Shown piece after piece: positions 59,648-64,000 of a stretch of DNA of 64,000 bases. The position numbers and the translations under genes are program-made. The stretch is taken from NCBI GenBank assembly GCA_029216955.1, contig JANAVB010006999.1:1205853-1269852 (forward strand), written 5' to 3'. Under the pieces are notes generated by a model. That model saw only the letters and a program-made list of their open reading frames with translations, ran no database searches and had not been told where the DNA came from. Position 1 is the stretch's first letter. The number at the start of each line of letters is the position of its first letter. The stretch comes from Iris pallida. Taxonomy: Eukaryota; Streptophyta; Magnoliopsida; Asparagales; Iridaceae.

Positions 59648-60323
59648 GTGCTGGGCTGAAATTTGAGGCGTGCGACGTAATGTGAACAGTTGCTGCTGTG
59701 CGGACAAAATGTGATGTTGTGCAAACAAAATTCCTCTACCTGCACGGTGCCAACAAGCCCAGATGCTGCACCACGGACCCTAGTGCGAAGCTCGCTACGC
59801 GAGGCCACGGGACGCTGCTGCACGGCCGAAACTGAACAGTGCGATGCGACGAGCTTATCATCGCCTCCCTCAGTGCACAACACGACCGTGGACTATTATA
59901 CAACAAACTTATCTTCGCCTTGCTGGGTGCAGCACGACACGTTATTGCACCACGAATCACTTAAAACGAAGGTAATAATAAGCAAATTTCCTCGACGGAG
60001 CACCTGGACCATCAAAAGTCGCCGATAGCATAAATACCAATACTCATGAGAAGGGTCCGATACCGATTCCGATACCAAAAACATGTAGTAAAATCCACAC
60101 ACACAAATAACTAGCTCACAAAGTACAACCCCACATCTCGAAACCCGTATCTTTATAAACACAGTAGATACAACGACGAAAAGGCACAGCACTATCACAA
60201 CAATGCACCATATCTCCAAAAAATTTGGCTCGCAAAGATGCAGTAACCACCTCCAAGTTCATTCTATACATCGAGTTCCCATATCCTCATTGCCACAATG
60301 GCGCCTGCTCTTCACTAATCGCG
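59648..60323. other. spacer and 3' UTR of the plastid Hsp70 gene
   Basis: On the minus strand the Hsp70 3' UTR probably occupies roughly 60000-60323 (TTTTGTATCGG-type and GTGTGTGTGGATTTT text). 59648-60000 is moderately GC-rich with several chance ORFs on both strands; none matches a family I know. Confidence 0.55.
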
Positions 60324-63282
60324 TCAGCTACTGTCGGTAAAATCTGCATCAATCACGTCCCCTCCCTCGGGCGCCCCCTGATCGGAAGGGCCAGCTGCTC
60401 CAGCACCAGCCCCTGGCGAGGGGCCTGCGGCACTAGGTCCACCACCCCCAGGTTGGCTGTAGAGCGACTGGCCCAGCTGCATGACCTCCTGGTTCAGGGC
60501 TGCCATGGCGTCTTTAATGCCCTTTGTCGATCCGCCGGAAATGGCATCTTTGAGCTCCCCGAGCTTCGTCTCGACCTTCTGTTTGACGTCAGCGGGGACC
60601 TTGTCTCCCAGCTCCTTCAACTGCTTTTCCGTCTGGTAGACGACGGAGTCTGCCTGGTTTTTCGTGTCTATAGCATCTCTCTTCTCCTTGTCCTCCTTCG
60701 CGAACCTCTCTGCTTCTTTCACCATTCTGTCAACCTGATATAGGGAACATTGTTTAGAACAAATGAACCATTGAACCTAAGTTCTACTCTTAACCAAGGG
60801 CTAACCCCACTACTTACACAAGCATCCATTTTCGCAAGGAATACTTTCGACTTGGATAGATGGGCACACATAAATAACTGCTAGGACACTAACAAATTAC
60901 CCACCAAATTTATGGTGCTAATTCAATCATAAAAAAAAAAGCTATATGCCCTAGAAGGATTTTCACATCACTATGTTACTGGAGTATCAGCCGACCCCAG
61001 AAATTTGGGATATAGGTTTTGTTGTTGTTGAAGTGTATTTTTGTAGGCTTATGTTGCAGGGATCTTAAGGAATTTCCTACATATATACGCGCACCTATAG
61101 GGTTGAAGTATCAACATTTCAAGGACAACTTGTTTACAAGAAACATTCCAAGTGTTCAGAATCCCTAGTCAATCAGGACACAACAGGAATCCAATTTTCC
61201 GAGGAGGAAAAAAGAGAACCAAACAATATATTTTACCAGCAAGAGACAATGTAATAGGAATTCAGCTGGCCCAACTATCAAATACTGTCGATCTAGCGTA
61301 AGCATCAATGCTTCGAGCAATTAAGCATGCCAAAAAAGGAATTCTGAATAAAACAAAGACCAAAATGTGTCTGTCTCAAGCATCAGTCAATTGGGCATCT
61401 ACTTACCCTTCGATTTTGGTTATTTACTGATATTTGTCTCACAGAGAGAGTTTAGCGCATACCTCGTCATTTGGTAAGGTGCTAGCACCAGTAATGGTGA
61501 TGTCTTGCTTTTTCCCTGTCCCTTTATCCACAGCAGTGACGGAAAGAATTCCATTCGCATCAATATCAAACTTAACCTCAATCTGCGGGACTCCCCGTGG
61601 AGCAGGTGGAATACCATCGAGACGGAAACTCCCTAGAGACTTGTTGTCCCTCACAAACTCTCTTTCACCCTGAAGAACATTAATATCAACGCTAGTCTGC
61701 CCATCAGCTGCTGTCGAGAAGACCTCTGATTTAGAGGTCGGGAGAGTTGTATTCCTAGGAATGATCTTTGTCATCACTCCACCCAAGGTCTCTAGCCCCA
61801 GAGAGAGAGGTGTAACATCTAGAAGAACAATGTCACTAACATCTCCAGCCAACACCCCAGCCTGAAAATTAGAAGAGAACAAGAATTAACAAGTTTCTAA
61901 GGAAAATTTCACACTAACAAGAGATGGATACGAAAATGAACTAGTGACGCAATTAACTATAGGGCATATCAGCAGCATCTAAATGGCCTACAAAGATGTT
62001 TAGAAGCCTGACCTGCACAGCAGCGCCAAGGGCAACAACTTCGTCAGGGTTGACAGTAACATTGGGATCCTTTCCTGTCATCTTCTTCACAAGTTCCTGA
62101 ACAGCTGGGATACGAGTAGATCCGCCAACAAGAATCACCTCGTCCAAATCCTTAAAAGAGAGTTTACTATCTTTCAAGGCATTCTCCACAGGAGTTTTAA
62201 GCCTAATAAAAAAACATAATTGCATGGATGATTAAAGTAGTAGAAAGACATCACGGTAAAAATGGTCATCAACAAAAATATAAAAAGATATATAACATGA
62301 CCAAAACATAGGGAATCAACATAAATGAAGTAATTATATTCCTGGAAAAACACCAACCGAGAACCACAGGAAATGAAGAACAAAAGCAAACTTCTAGTAC
62401 AAAGGAAAAAAAATGTCGTTTCTTTATATCTATACACTACAGTACAACCAAGTGGAGTACCTGTCAAGAAGGTCAGAACACAGCTCCTCAAATTTGACCC
62501 TTGTAAGGGTTGTCTCAATGTGTTTGGGACCATCAGCAGTTGCAGTAATAAAAGGTAAACTGCAAGAGTAATACCCAGGTTAAATCCGTAAGAAAACCGA
62601 GGGCAAAAAGGAGAGACCTCATCAACAAAATAAAGAGACAAGCGCAGAAATTTTTGACCTAATATTCGTCTGAGTCAATGATGATAATTCCATCTTCGCC
62701 TTCTCTGCGGTCTCAGTCAGTCGCTGAAGGGCTTGTTTATCCTTCAGAAGATCAATACCTTCATTTCGCTTAAAGTCTGTAGCAAGCCAATCAACAATTC
62801 TCTATACAGAATAAAAAGTACAATATGTTAGAGAAGTTGCCAACATAATGTACAGTATATAATATTTATCCTTCCATGCTACATATTACATATGCATATC
62901 ATACATGACAACCTTATGATAGAGAACTTTTGAAATGGATGGAGAACACATGTGCACATATTCTGTTTGTGTGTTCCTCAGTTAAAAACATGCCATTTTT
63001 TGCATATTTGACATGCATTTCAGTAATTTGTTGAATACAATATGGGGCAAATTGTGACAGTCACTCATGTGCATGACCACAAAAAAAACTGCATTACTCC
63101 AGTGCATAGCACAAGAACACACTAATTCTTGGGTAGATAACTGCAGCCTATATCAACTCATTGACACTTCCCATGTCCCACAAAAAAAGAGACGGAACAA
63201 ACCTTGTCAAAGTCGTCACCACCAAGATGAGTATCACCGGATGTAGAGAGTACTTCAAAGACACCATCTCCAACCTCAAGAA
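60324..63282 (-). CDS. cpHSC70: plastid stromal Hsp70, C-terminal two thirds (gene continues past window)
   Basis: Exons in transcript order: 63282-63203, 62801-62659, 62559-62461, 62202-62013, 61861-61463, 60734-60324. All are GT-AG with consistent phases, giving about 440 residues; the transit peptide and the first part of the ATPase domain lie to the right. Landmarks: [40 protein letters not shown], the interdomain linker [10 protein letters not shown] and the substrate-binding part [20 protein letters not shown]. The helical lid follows, then a Gly/Pro/Ala tail ending [11 protein letters not shown]. That ending is typical of chloroplast stromal Hsp70 rather than cytosolic (EEVD) forms. 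It folds stromal proteins and drives import at the inner envelope with DnaJ and GrpE partners. The frame is intact. Confidence 0.95.
60735..61462 (-). other. last intron of the Hsp70 gene, with an RTE LINE tail
   Basis: A 728-bp GT-AG intron. At 60985-61030 on the plus strand CAGCCGACCCCAGAAATTTG, GGATATAGG and GTTGTTGTTG make the 3' tail of an RTE-type LINE, a short dead insertion. Nothing else is recognised. Confidence 0.75.
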
Positions 63283-64000
63283 CTGCAACAACAAGGCATT
63301 TTAAATTTTGTTAGCATTAAGTTAATTAACTACCACAATATGATGTCCAAAGCCCACATTTGATTTTGCAAGAGCAGGCACGACTAAAGGTTGCTGTAAG
63401 TAATTAGCATTTCTAAGTTTTTAGTAGTTAAAAGTTTGTGCTTGTCATCATATTGTTCACATAAGTAAATATGCTAATCAGTTCTCTAAAACCTAGGAAG
63501 CACAGCCACTCCAAAAGTTCATGGTGTTTCCATGCCGTGTCATGTCGTGTCAGACACATCAAACACCCCAAACTCTTCTAGTACACACCAAATTAGGGCT
63601 GAGTCCATGTTGCCATATCCGTGTCGTCATGTCCAGAACGTGTAGCGTCATATCCTGATGGCCAGATAACCAGACTAATCGATAACTGGCCTGGATCACA
63701 AGAATAGCGAATCAGACTAATCGATAACTGGCCTGGATCACAAGAATAGCGAATCGCTTTATACAACATTTGTGCAAACAAAAGCCTAATCATACCACAA
63801 GGTTGCTATACTCGCCATGAAACATTTACCCTTATACATGAAATTCCAACGTTATTGCAGTATTGAGTCTCAAATTCACAAAATGCAACTCTTTCTGTGC
63901 ATGCATCTGTAATTCTTCGACCCTCATGCTCGACCATCTTATTAATAATTTTGTGAAGCCATTATGGATTGAGACTTAGATGATTGGATCAAATAGGTTC
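63283..64000 (-). other. Hsp70 intron reaching the window edge
   Basis: No exon is found here, so this intron is at least 718 bp. It contains a reversed fragment of the GGACACGG-type family (63520-63660, CCATGCCGTGTCATGTCGTG) and a 42-bp tandem duplication (63671-63712 and 63713-63754, CAGACTAATCGATAACTGGC). Confidence 0.75.

Noticed and set aside
59690..60028. 112-codon ORF between the LINE and Hsp70
   Set aside because: No recognised motifs, and other ORFs overlap it on both strands; most likely chance.

Overview
The window is plant nuclear DNA. It holds four spliced protein-coding genes with long introns, separated and interrupted by many transposable elements. Very GC-rich exons, notably exon 1 of the ankyrin gene, many Tourist-type MITEs and a Tat-type gypsy element suggest a monocot. 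I cannot name a species. Exon models rest on reading-frame continuity, GT-AG junctions and recognisable protein families; no transcript data were used.

Layout: 1-3985 is the 3' part of a broken Tat-type Ty3/gypsy retrotransposon: a damaged integrase, a 29-bp tandem repeat block and a spliced antisense gene. 4256-13792 (+) is PUX1, a UBX-domain regulator of CDC48, in 7 exons. 18123-33423 (+) is AUG2, augmin subunit 2, in 6 exons. AUG2 has three adjacent MITE-like insertions in its upstream region, a duplicated dead first exon inside intron 1, and oppositely oriented RTE-type LINE fragments in intron 3. 33424-45955 is a repeat-rich intergenic region. Its core is a three-level nest: a hAT-like MITE inside a probable solo LTR inside a TIR element, each with its own target-site duplication. 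45956-52749 (+) is a two-exon ankyrin-repeat gene. A dead copia fragment follows. 53940-59629 is a near-complete L1-type LINE with an 18-bp target-site duplication, an intact ORF2 and an ORF1 whose 5' end runs through long G-tracts. 60324-63282 (-) is the 3' two thirds of a plastid stromal Hsp70 gene that continues beyond the right edge.

The host genes are unrelated housekeeping functions (CDC48 control, spindle microtubule nucleation, plastid protein folding and import, and an ankyrin scaffold of unknown role) and do not form a pathway. The parts most worth following up are the Tat antisense spliced gene, the duplicated AUG2 promoter and first exon, the LINE with its UAAUG junction and G-tract ORF1, the nested elements, and a dispersed repeat family of about 170 bp rich in GGACACGG-type motifs.
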